A stretch of 64,000 nt of DNA from Solibacillus isronensis (GTDB lineage: Bacteria; Bacillota; Bacilli; Bacillales_A; Planococcaceae). Made by a program: the position numbers and the translations under genes. Under the pieces are notes generated by a model, which was not told the DNA's origin, did not search any database, and saw only the letters and a list, made by a program, of their open reading frames with translations. The stretch spans positions 62,001-126,000 of the forward strand of contig NZ_FVZN01000011.1 of the NCBI RefSeq assembly GCF_900168685.1, in the 5' to 3' direction. Of the stretch, positions 24,213 to 32,807 are shown piece after piece (position 1 is the first letter of the stretch; every line of letters starts with the position of its first letter).

Positions 24213-25325
24213 TTATTTCATTGCACTGTTTTTCAATGTTGTTGTCATTACTTTGGCACCATCGAGCAATGCCTTTGCATCAAAGGTCATTTTCGGATGA
24301 TGGAGTCCCGGACCTAGATCTGCGCCAACGCCAATCATCGTCGCCTTCAACTTTGTATTTTTAATCGTATAGAAGTGGAAGTCATCGCTTCCCGGTGTCA
24401 TTACTGCCGGTGCTAAACTTTGCTCTCCAAGTGCTTCAACAATCGAGCGTTCTGCAATTGCAGCAGCTTCCGTTGATACTTCCGCGCCTGGCGTAACGTC
24501 CATCCAATCCCATCCAACCACAATATCGAACATCGCTGCAATTTGTTTCAAGCCTTTATCAACATCACGCTGTACTTGCGCCAATACTTCATTTTTCTGT
24601 GCACGTACATCGATCGAGAAGGTTGCATTGCCCGGAATAATATTGACGCTTCCGCCATCTGCTACAATTTTCGTTAACTTCGCTGAGTACACTTCAAATG
24701 GATCAACATGAATATTCTTCAGCATTTGCTGAATCGCTACTACTACATCAATTGCATTTTTCCCTTGGTGCGGACGAGCGCCATGTGCATCAATGCCAGT
24801 AATTGTCCCAGTTAAGAATGCTGCAGCACCATGATAAATTGCAGGTGATACTTTTCCTAATGGCAGCTCTTCCATCGGACGTAAATGAACACCGAATAAA
24901 TGGGTAACATCTTCCATTACACCACGGTCAATCATTGCCAATGCTCCACCACCCGTTTCCTCGGCCGGTTGGAAAATAAAACGGATTTTCTTATTCAAAG
25001 GTTCATTTTTTAATGAATAAAGCGCACCTAAAACAATTGATATGTTTGCATCATGTCCACAAGAGTGATTTGCCTGCATAACGCCATCCACTTCCTGCCA
25101 TAGTGCATCGATATCCGCGCGAACCGCAATTGTTTCTTCGCCTTTTCCGATTTCCGCAACAAGTCCAGTCACATCATCAAATTTTTTATAGCTGACGCCC
25201 ATATCATCTAAGATTTCTGCTAATTTTGCTGTTGTTTTTATTTCTTTCCAGCTTACTTCAGGGTTTGCATGGAAATATTGAAACCAATCAAAAATCATTT
25301 GTTCTGTTGAATTAACCGCTAACAT
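24213..25325 (-). CDS. M20 family amidohydrolase / N-acyl-amino-acid deacylase
   Basis: Zinc-dependent M20D amidohydrolase of 370 aa. Motifs: HANPEVSWKE near the N-terminus, AVRADIDAL (metal Asp), NHSCGHDANISIVLG (metal Cys and His), FQPAEETGGGALAMI (catalytic Glu pair), the dimerisation-domain ARPHQGKNAIDVV, and PGSDDFHFYT plus GLHHPKMTFD at the end. Relatives remove acyl groups from amino acids or peptides (hippurate hydrolase, N-acetyl-cysteine deacetylase types). The start is the ATG behind GAGGTGCG. It is far from the GNAT/racemase pair at 60-62 kb, whose pathway needs such an enzyme; a link is only a possibility. Confidence 0.88.
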   Translation of the reverse strand: MLAVNSTEQMIFDWFQYFHANPEVSWKEIKTTAKLAEILDDMGVSYKKFDDVTGLVAEIGKGEETIAVRADIDALWQEVDGVMQANHSCGHDANISIVLGALYSLKNEPLNKKIRFIFQPAEETGGGALAMIDRGVMEDVTHLFGVHLRPMEELPLGKVSPAIYHGAAAFLTGTITGIDAHGARPHQGKNAIDVVVAIQQMLKNIHVDPFEVYSAKLTKIVADGGSVNIIPGNATFSIDVRAQKNEVLAQVQRDVDKGLKQIAAMFDIVVGWDWMDVTPGAEVSTEAAAIAERSIVEALGEQSLAPAVMTPGSDDFHFYTIKNTKLKATMIGVGADLGPGLHHPKMTFDAKALLDGAKVMTTTLKNSAMK

Positions 25326-25398
25326 GAAACGCACCTCGAATATTATTTAGTACTTCTATTATACAGTACAATTTTTGCATACTACATTATTAGTGCCT

Positions 25399-25441
25399 AA
25401 AAAAACGACATCTATCCAATCAGTTTCGTTGGATAGACGCC
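25399..25441 (-). terminator. Terminator of the 45-aa protein gene
   Basis: Stem GACATCTATCCAA/TTGGATAGACG and a T run on the minus strand, 30 bp downstream of the small gene. Confidence 0.85.
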
Positions 25442-25473
25442 GTAATAGTTTTAAATTCATTTTAAAAACTCCT

Positions 25474-25611
25474 TTATAAGCTTGAGAAAAACCCTTGTGG
25501 ATATTGAGTGCGTTCTTCACTTTCCGTTACCTCTTGCTGCTCGGCTAACTCAAACTCCACCTCTTCGTCAAATAAGTAAGTTTCAAACGTCGACTTTAAA
25601 AGTGTTGACAT
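25474..25611 (-). CDS. 45-aa acidic protein, unknown
   Basis: A short gene with a strong ribosome site (AAAGGGGAG, 7 bp from ATG) and its own terminator. The product begins MSTLLKSTFETYLF, followed by a Glu-rich middle (DEEVEFELAEQQEVTESEE) and a C-terminal YPQGFFSSL. There is no signal peptide, membrane helix or cysteine. I do not recognise it. It lies alone between the amidohydrolase and TRAP genes on the same strand. The good ribosome site, spacing and terminator support expression. The remaining 25612-25742 is AT-rich with no gene. Confidence 0.6.
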   Translation of the reverse strand: MSTLLKSTFETYLFDEEVEFELAEQQEVTESEERTQYPQGFFSSL

Positions 25612-25742
25612 ACCATTTCTCCCCTTTAAATTATTTGAATTTTTAATTAATTTAAATAATATAATGGTTTTTCAATAAAATCAACAAATAAATGCACTTA
25701 ATGCATAAAAAGTATTAAATCTATCTATTTTCGAGATAAATA

Positions 25743-25771
25743 GAAAAGCGCCTGAAAATATTTTCAGGCGC
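25743..25771 (-). terminator. Terminator of the TRAP transporter operon
   Basis: Near-perfect palindrome GCGCCTGAAAATATTTTCAGGCGC then TTTTC on the minus strand, just after the permease stop codon. Confidence 0.9.
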
Positions 25772-25778
25772 CTACAAT

Positions 25779-27794
25779 TTATGAAATAGCAGTTTTAGAG
25801 CCATTCCCTTTGTTTTTTGTCATCCATTGAATCACGAACATGCCCACAAAGACAATAAGTCCAATTGTGTCCGATAATGATTCCGGATAAATCATTGCTA
25901 ATCCTGCAGCTAGCAGAACAATACGTTCAATCCAGCTTACAGAGCGGTACCAGTAGCCTATTATTCCGACTCCAATTGCAATCATACCTAATATTGCAGT
26001 TAACACTACCCATAATACTTGCCAAAGTGTTACATCAATCATAAGCAGTGCCGGTGAGAAGACAATCATATACGGGATAATGAATGCCGCAATAGCAAGC
26101 TTAGCGGAGTTCACACCAGTACGAATCGGATCTCCTCCTGAAATACCGGATGCTGCAAAGGCGGCGAGCGCAACAGGTGGTGTAATATCCGCAATGATAC
26201 CGAAATAGAATACGAAGAAGTGAGCTGATAAAACAATAACAAGCGGTGCTGCACTTGCCGGTACATCCGGCGCCAATAACGCAATAATTGCCGGTGCAGC
26301 AATTGTTGATGTAATAACATAGTTTGCCGTTGTTGGTGCACCCATCCCTAAAATTAACGAAGCAATCATTACAAAGAATAATGTAAGTAAAATACTGCCA
26401 CCCGCTAATTTAACTAGGCTGTTTGCAAGGGATAGTCCTAATCCCGTTTTTACAACAACGCCGACGATAATACCCGCACAAGCTGTTGCAGCAGCTACTG
26501 CTAATGCCGAGCGTGCACCATCAACCATACCGTCTATAATTTCTTTAAATCCGAATTTCACATCCGGATTAATGAACCCGACGATTATACAAGAAATAAT
26601 TCCGTAAAGCGCCGCGTGAATTACCGGTACACCTGACATCATCAGGATGATAATCAGTACAATCGGAATAAGTAGATAGATTTTCTTGAATACTTTAGAG
26701 CGATCCGGCATTTCATCTTCTTTTAAGCCGCGTAATCCTAAACGCTTCGCTTCAAAGTGTGTCATAATCCAAATACCTGTAAAGTATAAAATTGCCGGAA
26801 TAGCAGCAGCCTTGGCGATATCCCAATATGTGACACCACGACCGATAAACTCAACCATTAAGAACGCAGCAGCACCCATAATCGGCGGCATTAACTGACC
26901 ACCTGTAGATGCCGATGCCTCTACAGCACCTGCGAAATTTTTGTTGTAGCCAAGACGTTTCATCATCGGAATCGTATAAGAACCGGAAGTTACTACGTTT
27001 GCTACAGAACTTCCTGAAATTGTTCCTTGTAGTGCAGAAGAGAAAATCGCAACTTTCGCTGGACCACCAGTTAATTTTCCGGCAATCGCAATCGCTAGAT
27101 CATTGAAGTACTCCCCTACCCCTGTTTTAACAAGGAACGCACCAAATAATAGGAACGCAAAAATAAATGTAGAAGATACTGCTAATGGTGTCCCTAAAAT
27201 CCCGTCTGTCGAGAAGAACATTAAGTTCACAATACTATCCAAACTTTGACCGCGGTGTGCCATAAAGTCTGGCATATACGGACCGTAAAATGCGTAAAGT
27301 AAAAATAGCCCGGCAATAATAGTGATTGGTAAACCGACCGCTCTACGGGCACCTTCCAATACGATAATTACCGCCAGAATTCCGATATAGAAATCCATTG
27401 TTTGCAGTTGACCTAAACTTTGAACAAGCCGGTCATAATTGATAACCCAATAACTCCCCACAACAATTGCAATAATAGCTAAAATATAGTCATAAAACGG
27501 AATTGTACGCTTTGATAGCTTACGACTCGCAGGGAATAATAGAAATACAAACGTCAATGCAAATCCCAGGTGAACCGTACGCTGAATTTGCGCAGGAAAC
27601 TGTCCGAAAATTGCCGTATAAAGCTGGAAAAGTGTAAATGCCAGCAAACCAAAATAAATAATATGCTTCATGAAGTTTTGCGGGTTACGCTGATTCGATT
27701 CCAGATCATATTTTTCAAGTAACTCCTGCTGCTGTTCCAAAGTAAGTGATTCGTGTATAGCTCCTGGATCTGCAGCGGCTTTTTTATCAGTCAT
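25779..27794 (-). CDS. TRAP transporter fused permease (TAXI type)
   Basis: Fused small and large TRAP permease subunits, 671 aa, about 16-18 membrane helices, of the 4TM/12TM type that partners TAXI binding proteins. The DctM-like part holds GTPLAVSSTFIFAFLLFGAFLVKTG, ALQGTISGSSVANVVTSGSYTIPMMKRLGY, ASTGGQLMPPIMGAAAFLM and FGIIADITPPVALAAFAASG, all hallmark segments. It imports an organic acid or amino acid using the sodium or proton gradient; the substrate is not known. Its start overlaps the end of the DUF1850 gene by 8 bp, and it follows the binding-protein gene in one operon. Confidence 0.93.
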   Translation of the reverse strand: MTDKKAAADPGAIHESLTLEQQQELLEKYDLESNQRNPQNFMKHIIYFGLLAFTLFQLYTAIFGQFPAQIQRTVHLGFALTFVFLLFPASRKLSKRTIPFYDYILAIIAIVVGSYWVINYDRLVQSLGQLQTMDFYIGILAVIIVLEGARRAVGLPITIIAGLFLLYAFYGPYMPDFMAHRGQSLDSIVNLMFFSTDGILGTPLAVSSTFIFAFLLFGAFLVKTGVGEYFNDLAIAIAGKLTGGPAKVAIFSSALQGTISGSSVANVVTSGSYTIPMMKRLGYNKNFAGAVEASASTGGQLMPPIMGAAAFLMVEFIGRGVTYWDIAKAAAIPAILYFTGIWIMTHFEAKRLGLRGLKEDEMPDRSKVFKKIYLLIPIVLIIILMMSGVPVIHAALYGIISCIIVGFINPDVKFGFKEIIDGMVDGARSALAVAAATACAGIIVGVVVKTGLGLSLANSLVKLAGGSILLTLFFVMIASLILGMGAPTTANYVITSTIAAPAIIALLAPDVPASAAPLVIVLSAHFFVFYFGIIADITPPVALAAFAASGISGGDPIRTGVNSAKLAIAAFIIPYMIVFSPALLMIDVTLWQVLWVVLTAILGMIAIGVGIIGYWYRSVSWIERIVLLAAGLAMIYPESLSDTIGLIVFVGMFVIQWMTKNKGNGSKTAIS

Positions 27795-28305
27795 CTAATT
27801 CGACTCCTTTCAATTTGTCATATAAAGACAACTTTTGAATTGTTACTAAATAGGATTTCCCACGTATTAAATGCTTTTTTAAAGGAATGATTTTCCCTTT
27901 ATGCTGAAGATTTAATTTATAGTCGACATTCCCAATATGTAACGTAAATTCTTCTAATTTTGCATCATTGTACTGAAGTGTATAGACCCCATCTTCATAA
28001 TGTAATGTCTGCCCTTCCTCAGCATGACCCGGCATCCCTATTGCCACATCTGTATATTCCATTGCAAGCAACTGAAATTCATTAGTAGGAAGCGCTTTAT
28101 AACTTTCTGTCACATCCGTTAAATGTATGGAATGTGTGAAAATCAACTGAAACTCATTTTCACTTTTTAACGGTAAAAAATGCTGAACAGGATTTTGAAC
28201 TCTTGTCTCTGTAAAAATTATGCTTCGTTCAAAAGGAATAAACCAAACGATGACACTAAGAAAAACAAGGATGATAAAGACCCATTTTTTCATTTGGATG
28301 ATCAC
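27787..28305 (-). CDS. DUF1850 protein of the TAXI-TRAP operon
   Basis: A 172-aa protein with one N-terminal membrane anchor (WVFIILVFLSVIVWFIPF) and an extracytoplasmic beta-rich domain: QLIFTHSIHLTDVTESYKAL, EYTDVAIGMPGHAEEG and YTLQYNDAKLEEFTLHIGN. DUF1850 genes are regularly found between TAXI binding protein and fused permease genes, as here; their role is unknown, possibly assisting assembly or substrate handling outside the membrane. The gene overlaps the permease start by 8 bp, which suggests translational coupling. Confidence 0.85.
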   Translation of the reverse strand: MIIQMKKWVFIILVFLSVIVWFIPFERSIIFTETRVQNPVQHFLPLKSENEFQLIFTHSIHLTDVTESYKALPTNEFQLLAMEYTDVAIGMPGHAEEGQTLHYEDGVYTLQYNDAKLEEFTLHIGNVDYKLNLQHKGKIIPLKKHLIRGKSYLVTIQKLSLYDKLKGVELDD

Positions 28306-28319
28306 TCGCTTAAATAAAA

Positions 28320-28362
28320 AAAATACAACAAAGACCTCTGAAGCTTTTTTTGCGACAGAGGC
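28320..28362 (-). terminator. Intra-operon hairpin/attenuator after the TAXI gene
   Basis: Stem CCTCTG/CAGAGG with a 15-nt loop containing a long A run on the minus strand, followed by a T-rich stretch ending TATTTTTTT. Its place between binding-protein and DUF1850 genes would give excess binding protein, as is common in importer operons. Confidence 0.55.
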
Positions 28363-28378
28363 CCTTAGTTTTCCCTAA

Positions 28379-29404
28379 TTACTTTACTTCGTCAAAGTAT
28401 CTTTGTGCACCTGGGTGTACGTCAATACCGATTCCGTCTAAGCCTGTTTCAGCTTTAATAAATTCGCCTTTAGCGTGACCAATTTTATCTGTATTATCAT
28501 AGATTGCTTTTGTCATTGCATACACTAAATCTTCTGGCAGGTCTTTATTTACCGCTAACATTGCACCTACAGAAACAGCAGGAACTTCCGCTTCTAAACC
28601 ATATGTGCCAGCAGGGATATTATCCACCGCATAGTAAGGGTATTTCTCGATTAATTCTGCCGCTTTGTCTGCTTCAACTGGAATAATGTGTACACCATTT
28701 GTTGCATTTAAAGCTTCAACAGCACCAGTTGGGTAACCAGCTGTAATAAATGCTGCGTCAATTTGACCTGATTGAATACCATCAGTAGATTCACCGAAGT
28801 CTAAGTTTTGTGCTTGAATATCATCTTCAATTGATAGTCCGTGGATTTCCAGTAATTGTTCAGCGTTTGCATAAGTACCTGAACCTGGTGCACCTACAGA
28901 AACTTTCTTACCTTTTAAATCTGCAAATGTTTTAATTCCTGAATCAGCTAATGTTACTAATTGAACTGTTTCTGGATATAACGCACCTAATGCTACTACA
29001 GAGTCAATTTTTTGACCTTCGAACATTAAAGTTCCTTGAGTTGCATAGTAAGCGATATCTGTCTGAACGAATGCCACTTCACCGTCTCCAGCAGCTAAAG
29101 CTGTCATGTTGGCAGCAGAAGCTTGTGATACTTCAGCAGTTGTTTTTACACCTGTATCCGTTGTGATTAAATCCGCAAAAGTTCCCCCTAATGGGTAGTA
29201 AGTACCTTGCGTACCACCTGTTAAAATACTTAAAAACTTAACATCACCGAAATCGGCTTTTTCAGAACCAGAATCCGTTGTGTCAGTCCCTGTTGATGTT
29301 TCAGTACCAGTTGACTCTTCAGCATCGTCTCCGCCACATGCAGCCAAGACTAAAATGAAAGCACTAAGTACTAACAAGAAAAGCATATTTTTAGATTTGA
29401 ACAT
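28379..29404 (-). CDS. TAXI family TRAP solute-binding lipoprotein
   Basis: Lipoprotein of 341 aa: signal peptide with lipobox LAAC (Cys about 23), a Thr/Ser/Asp-rich linker, then the TAXI domain from about residue 55: FLSILTGGTQGTYYPLGGTFADLI, the family hallmark, AFVQTDIAYYATQG, GKKVSVGAPGSGTYANAEQLLE and DAAFITAGYPTGAV. It captures the substrate outside and hands it to the fused permease downstream. TAXI proteins bind glutamate, glutamine or related acids in the few studied cases; the ligand here is open. Ribosome site AAAGGGGGAAAAATTA before ATG. Confidence 0.93.
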   Translation of the reverse strand: MFKSKNMLFLLVLSAFILVLAACGGDDAEESTGTETSTGTDTTDSGSEKADFGDVKFLSILTGGTQGTYYPLGGTFADLITTDTGVKTTAEVSQASAANMTALAAGDGEVAFVQTDIAYYATQGTLMFEGQKIDSVVALGALYPETVQLVTLADSGIKTFADLKGKKVSVGAPGSGTYANAEQLLEIHGLSIEDDIQAQNLDFGESTDGIQSGQIDAAFITAGYPTGAVEALNATNGVHIIPVEADKAAELIEKYPYYAVDNIPAGTYGLEAEVPAVSVGAMLAVNKDLPEDLVYAMTKAIYDNTDKIGHAKGEFIKAETGLDGIGIDVHPGAQRYFDEVK

Positions 29405-29693
29405 TAATTTTTCCCCCTTTTTACCTCATTATAAATTTCATTTTACATACACAAATATTCAAAAGTCAATTAATATCTTAAAAATCTAATTATTAAGCTA
29501 GCTATAATATTCTATAAAAATCATAAAAGTGCTATAAAATGATGCTTTTCACTAACAGCCTTAAATCAGAAAATCACTCTCAGCTTTTAAAGCATAGAGT
29601 GAAGTGCATAAAAAATGAATAAAATTATTTTTCTAATATATATAATGTTATTCAATTAATCTGTATATTCCTAACACAAAAGTATCTCACAGG
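29405..29693. other. AT-rich intergenic region upstream of the TAXI gene
   Basis: About 290 bp between the TAXI start and the sodC terminator. It is very AT-rich and must carry the TRAP operon promoter (a TTGACT and several TATAAT-like hexamers are present, no single best pair). No gene, repeat array or structured RNA was seen. Confidence 0.5.
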
Positions 29694-29734
29694 AAAAAAA
29701 AAATACCATTTTCCTTTATAGAAAAATGGTATTT
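29694..29734 (-). terminator. Terminator of the Cu/Zn SOD gene
   Basis: Stem AAATACCATTTT/AAAATGGTATTT with T run on the minus strand. Confidence 0.88.
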
Positions 29735-29765
29735 TTCGCGTTTAAAATTTCTTCACTTTGTCCTA

Positions 29766-30305
29766 TTACTTGACTACCCCACAAACAATACGCGCGCCTG
29801 AATTTCCTGACGGATCTGTTTTATAATCATCCGCTTTTTCATGAATGACAACTGACGTGCCATCTGCATCAAAAAGCGAATTTTCTTTTCCTTTTTCAAG
29901 CGTAAAATCAGCTGTCACAAAATTTAACTCCACTTTACCAGCTTCATCAGCGGTAATATTCGGTAGATCGCCTAAATGCGGACCTTCTGGGTTATTCACG
30001 CCATGCTGCTTTTTCATTGGATTGAAATGGGCTCCTGCCGATTCAAAGCTAGGTGGTTCACACTTCCCTACTTCATGAAGATGGATTCCGTGATCACCCG
30101 GCGGTAAACTATTTAATACAGCAGTCAGTTCGACTCCTTTAGACGATTCTTTAAATAAAATTTCACCAACTGGGTTATTTTTTGTATCATACATCTGCGC
30201 CTTCGCAGATAAAGCTTCCGGTGCACTTACCGGAACAGTTTCCTTTTGAAATAAACTGCACCCGCTTAATAATAGTACACATACGAATAAGCTAATTACT
30301 CGCAC
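29766..30305 (-). CDS. sodC: Cu/Zn superoxide dismutase-like lipoprotein
   Basis: Secreted lipoprotein of 179 aa (lipobox LLSGC, Cys16) of the Cu/Zn SOD family, like B. subtilis YojM. The copper and zinc ligands are mostly visible: HLHEVGKCE (two His and the disulfide Cys), GAHFNP, GPHLGDLPNI, a zinc Asp in FDADGTSVVIHEKADD and the second Cys in GARIVCGVV at the end. The pattern is complete enough for activity, although the Bacillus homologue has lost a copper ligand; that point needs alignment. Monocistronic, with its own terminator. Confidence 0.92.
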   Translation of the reverse strand: MRVISLFVCVLLLSGCSLFQKETVPVSAPEALSAKAQMYDTKNNPVGEILFKESSKGVELTAVLNSLPPGDHGIHLHEVGKCEPPSFESAGAHFNPMKKQHGVNNPEGPHLGDLPNITADEAGKVELNFVTADFTLEKGKENSLFDADGTSVVIHEKADDYKTDPSGNSGARIVCGVVK

Positions 30306-30354
30306 ACTATCCCCTCCTTGCAGCTAGTATTTCAATAAAGAGGGCTGAATATAC

Positions 30355-30382
30355 AAAAAGCCACCCAAAATTGAGTGGCTTC
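30355..30382 (-). terminator. Terminator of the LysM-3D protein gene
   Basis: Stem AGCCACTC/GGGTGGCT and TTTTTGT on the minus strand. Confidence 0.85.
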
Positions 30383-30390
30383 TTTTCGTA

Positions 30391-31134
30391 TTAGTCTAAA
30401 ATTTTAACTTGTACTGTACGGCGGCCCCATTCATAGGCGTTACCTAAGTCTGGAATAAATACATCAATTTTATTGCCTTTAATTGCTCCGCCTGTGTCAG
30501 CTGCAACAGCTTCCCCATATCCTTCAACCCAAACTTTTGTCCCTAACGGAATGACACGCGGGTCTACTGCAATTACTTTTAAATTAGGATTGGCACGTAA
30601 ATTCGTACCGTTTGCAGTTGTTCCTGAACATCCTTCACAGTAGGCTGTATATGCTGTCGCTTCAACAGTCAACGTTCTTCCTGTATCAGGGGCTGAACTT
30701 GTTGATGTTTTTGCCTGTGTACCACCTGTCGCGCTTTTCACTTCACTCTTGGTATATTCCTGTTGAGGTCCGGATACCGTGATGGAGTCACCCGGGTAAA
30801 TTAAGTCTGAATTGATATTGTTCCATTTCTGCAGCTGGTCAACTGTTGCATCATGGGCTAATGCAATATGGAATAAAGTGTCGCCTGGTGCAATTGTATA
30901 TACTTTCTCATCATGACCGCCAATTTTTAATGTATCCCCAACAAAAATTGTATTACTCGTTAAATTATTCAATTCCTTTATATCTTCAACAGATGTTTGA
31001 AATTGTTTACTTATTTTATAAAGTGTATCTTCAGGTTGGATCGTATAAGTATCTGCAGAAGCTTGAGATGCAAATAGCCCCCCTGTAGCGAATACTCCTG
31101 CTAATAGAACTGCCATTAATTTTTTCTTTGTCAA
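30391..31134 (-). CDS. Secreted LysM / 3D-domain cell-wall protein (YocH-like)
   Basis: Secreted 247-aa protein: signal peptide ending ASQASA (about 27), two LysM repeats (TYTIQPEDTLYKISKQF, about 29-72, and VYTIAPGDTLFHIALAH, about 80-123), a short linker and a C-terminal 3D domain (about 155-247) with the three Asp of AVDPRVIPLG, AADTGGAIKG and KIDVFIP. Such proteins (YocH, Rpf/Sps-like) are probably peptidoglycan hydrolases of the lytic transglycosylase MltA fold. Starts with TTG 9 bp after GGAGG. No clear WalR box was found in the leader. Confidence 0.92.
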   Translation of the reverse strand: MTKKKLMAVLLAGVFATGGLFASQASADTYTIQPEDTLYKISKQFQTSVEDIKELNNLTSNTIFVGDTLKIGGHDEKVYTIAPGDTLFHIALAHDATVDQLQKWNNINSDLIYPGDSITVSGPQQEYTKSEVKSATGGTQAKTSTSSAPDTGRTLTVEATAYTAYCEGCSGTTANGTNLRANPNLKVIAVDPRVIPLGTKVWVEGYGEAVAADTGGAIKGNKIDVFIPDLGNAYEWGRRTVQVKILD

Positions 31135-31391
31135 ATTTCTGTCCCTCCATATTTTCCAAATAAATTTAAGTTGTTTTTTACTCTCCTATAACCTTACAGC
31201 AACTACATTGCAACACGATGACGCGGATATGAACCCTGCATTACAAGCACATTGCAGAGCTTTTGGATAATTATTACTAAATTTGAAGCGATTTATACAT
31301 AGATTTACCATTTTTTTGCGGAGGGACAGGAAAAGAGCGAAAAATAAATGGGAATCCGTTTTCAGACTTATTACAAATCCCCTTGTTTCTT
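31135..31391. other. Intergenic leader of the LysM-3D gene
   Basis: About 250 bp upstream of the LysM gene. It contains an imperfect inverted repeat around CTGCA-N12-TGCAG and moderately GC-rich sequence, but I could not assign a known riboswitch or regulator site. No gene is seen. Confidence 0.4.
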
Positions 31392-31418
31392 TAATAATTC
31401 TTTCTATTTTGACGATAT
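31392..31418 (+). promoter_or_regulatory. Sigma-D-like promoter of the yjfB-like gene
   Basis: TAAT (31392-31395), 15 bp, then GACGATAT (31411-31418), two mismatches to the B. subtilis sigma-D consensus TAAA-N15-GCCGATAT. It lies 22 bp before the start codon. Confidence 0.55.
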
Positions 31419-31439
31419 AATTGAAAAGGAGGGATTACT

Positions 31440-31628
31440 ATGGAATTAAACGCCATTATGTCAGCTCAGCTAGCATCACTGCAGCAAACTGTGCAGATGA
31501 GTATTTTAGACAAGGCAATGAATACCGGTGCGGCAACTGCTGTTCAAATGATCGAAGCAATGCCCCAACCGCAAGCAACTCCAGCACCCCACCCTTATAA
31601 AGGACAAACGATTGACGTCCAGGTTTAG
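31440..31628 (+). CDS. YjfB-family putative motility protein
   Basis: A 62-aa protein of the YjfB family (PF14070-like): MELNAIMSAQLASLQQTVQMSILDKAMNT followed by a Pro-rich tail. In B. subtilis yjfB belongs to the sigma-D motility regulon; its molecular role is not known. A very good ribosome site (AAAAGGAGG) precedes ATG, and a sigma-D-like promoter is present upstream, which agrees with the family assignment. No flagellar gene lies in the window. Confidence 0.88.
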   Translation: MELNAIMSAQLASLQQTVQMSILDKAMNTGAATAVQMIEAMPQPQATPAPHPYKGQTIDVQV

Positions 31629-31642
31629 TTTAAAAAAAGAGA

Positions 31643-31680
31643 GGACGCTCACGCATATGGTGAGCGTCCTTTCTGTTTTT
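31643..31680 (+). terminator. Terminator of the yjfB-like gene
   Basis: Stem GGACGCTCAC/GTGAGCGTCC-type then TTTCTGTTTTT, 14 bp after the stop codon. Confidence 0.9.
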
Positions 31681-31710
31681 AAAAATTTAGTTAGGTCTGG
31701 CGTCAGACGA

Positions 31711-31828
31711 GGATATTAGAACATTTTTTTGCTTATTAGAAATTAGGAACCTGTTATTAGCACTTCGGAATCACATATTCGAAATGCGAGGAGACATTTT
31801 AGAAATTCAACATACTATATTAGATAAT
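31711..31828. repeat. TATTAGAA array 4 (opposite orientation)
   Basis: About six motifs on the plus strand as TATTAGAA-like words, the key G at 31719, 31739, 31760, 31781, 31802 and 31823 (steps 20, 21, 21, 21, 21). This is the only array with TATTAGAA on the plus strand, and it is the only one following a plus-strand gene and terminator without a convergent minus gene, so polarity relative to the gene is kept. Confidence 0.8.
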
Positions 31829-31990
31829 CCAAATTTTATCAGAAAATTGAACAAGTTTTTTATAAGTTTTTTCATCTTATTTGAAATGATAATGCTTATG
31901 TAAACGCTGCGTTAAATTTTGGTTAAACACTTTTAAAAAAACATTTTTCGGGTATAACTAATAGTACACTGTTACTATAAAGGAAAAGGA

Positions 31991-32635
31991 GTGATTATTA
32001 TAGGTATCCATACATTTTTTACAAGTTTAAATGATTTGGAGCGTATCATCCGCTGTCCTGGTCGCTTTAAATTCGAAGAACATAATGTGGCAGCACACTC
32101 GTGGAAAGTTTCCCAGTACGCCATGTTCTTTGCAACATTGGAGGAACGTGCAGGCAGTCAAATAGATTGGAAATCGCTATACGAGAAAACGATCAATCAT
32201 GACTTTGCCGAAGTTTTCATCGGGGATATTAAAACACCTGTCAAACATGCAAGTGTCGAACTAAAGCAAATGCTTTCACATGTCGAAGAGAAAATGATGG
32301 AGAAATTTATCCGAGAAGAGATTCCACATGATTTACAGGATGTATTTTTTGAACGTATGAAAGAAGGCAAAGACGAGACAATTGAAGGAAGACTGCTTGA
32401 GTTTGCAGACAAGCTGGATCAGTTTTACGAGTCATTTGCAGAGCTGAAGCGTGGGAATACGGACAAAGAGTTTGTTCATATGTATGAAACAGCACTAAGC
32501 AAGTTACTGCTGATTGATCTTCCGGTATCTGTAGATTATTTCCGCAATGAAATTTTATCCGATGTTGTTACGGAAAAGACGGTCATCGATATCGCGCTTT
32601 TAACCGAAAACATTTTACAACAGCATATTGAATAA
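31991..32635 (+). CDS. HD-domain 5'-nucleotidase (YfbR-like)
   Basis: HD-superfamily phosphohydrolase of about 212-214 aa similar to YfbR-like 5'-deoxynucleotidases: LNDLERIIRCPGRFKFEEHNVAAHSWKVSQYAMF (first metal His), INHDFAEVFIGDIKTPVKHAS (HD pair) and LLEFADKLDQFYESFAELKRG (last Asp). It would dephosphorylate deoxynucleoside monophosphates. The start is odd: the frame opens with GTG at 31991, but that GTG is inside the AAAGGAG ribosome site; spacing points to ATT (31997) or ATA (32000). Relatives begin near the following GIHTFF segment. It is followed by its own terminator. Confidence 0.88.
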   Translation: MIIIGIHTFFTSLNDLERIIRCPGRFKFEEHNVAAHSWKVSQYAMFFATLEERAGSQIDWKSLYEKTINHDFAEVFIGDIKTPVKHASVELKQMLSHVEEKMMEKFIREEIPHDLQDVFFERMKEGKDETIEGRLLEFADKLDQFYESFAELKRGNTDKEFVHMYETALSKLLLIDLPVSVDYFRNEILSDVVTEKTVIDIALLTENILQQHIE

Positions 32636-32641
32636 TAACAG

Positions 32642-32676
32642 AAGGCTTCCGATTAATAAGGAAGGCTTTTTTATTT
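32642..32676 (+). terminator. Terminator of the YfbR-like gene
   Basis: Stem AAGGCTTCC/GGAAGGCTT with one mismatch and a T run, directly after the stop codon. Confidence 0.8.
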
Positions 32677-32807
32677 TGGAAATAAATCCATCTTTTTATC
32701 CCAGAAAATCTTCAATAAATCCGTTCAAATCATTTGACTTTTTTTTTAAAACATACTTTATTGCAATCCGATTTAACTTACTATAAGATAACAATAAGGC
32801 TACGTTG

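Noticed and set aside
25374-25455. 33-codon frame after the 45-aa gene with a good AAAGGAG site
   Set aside because: It runs through the intrinsic terminator stem and T run, so it would rarely be transcribed in full.
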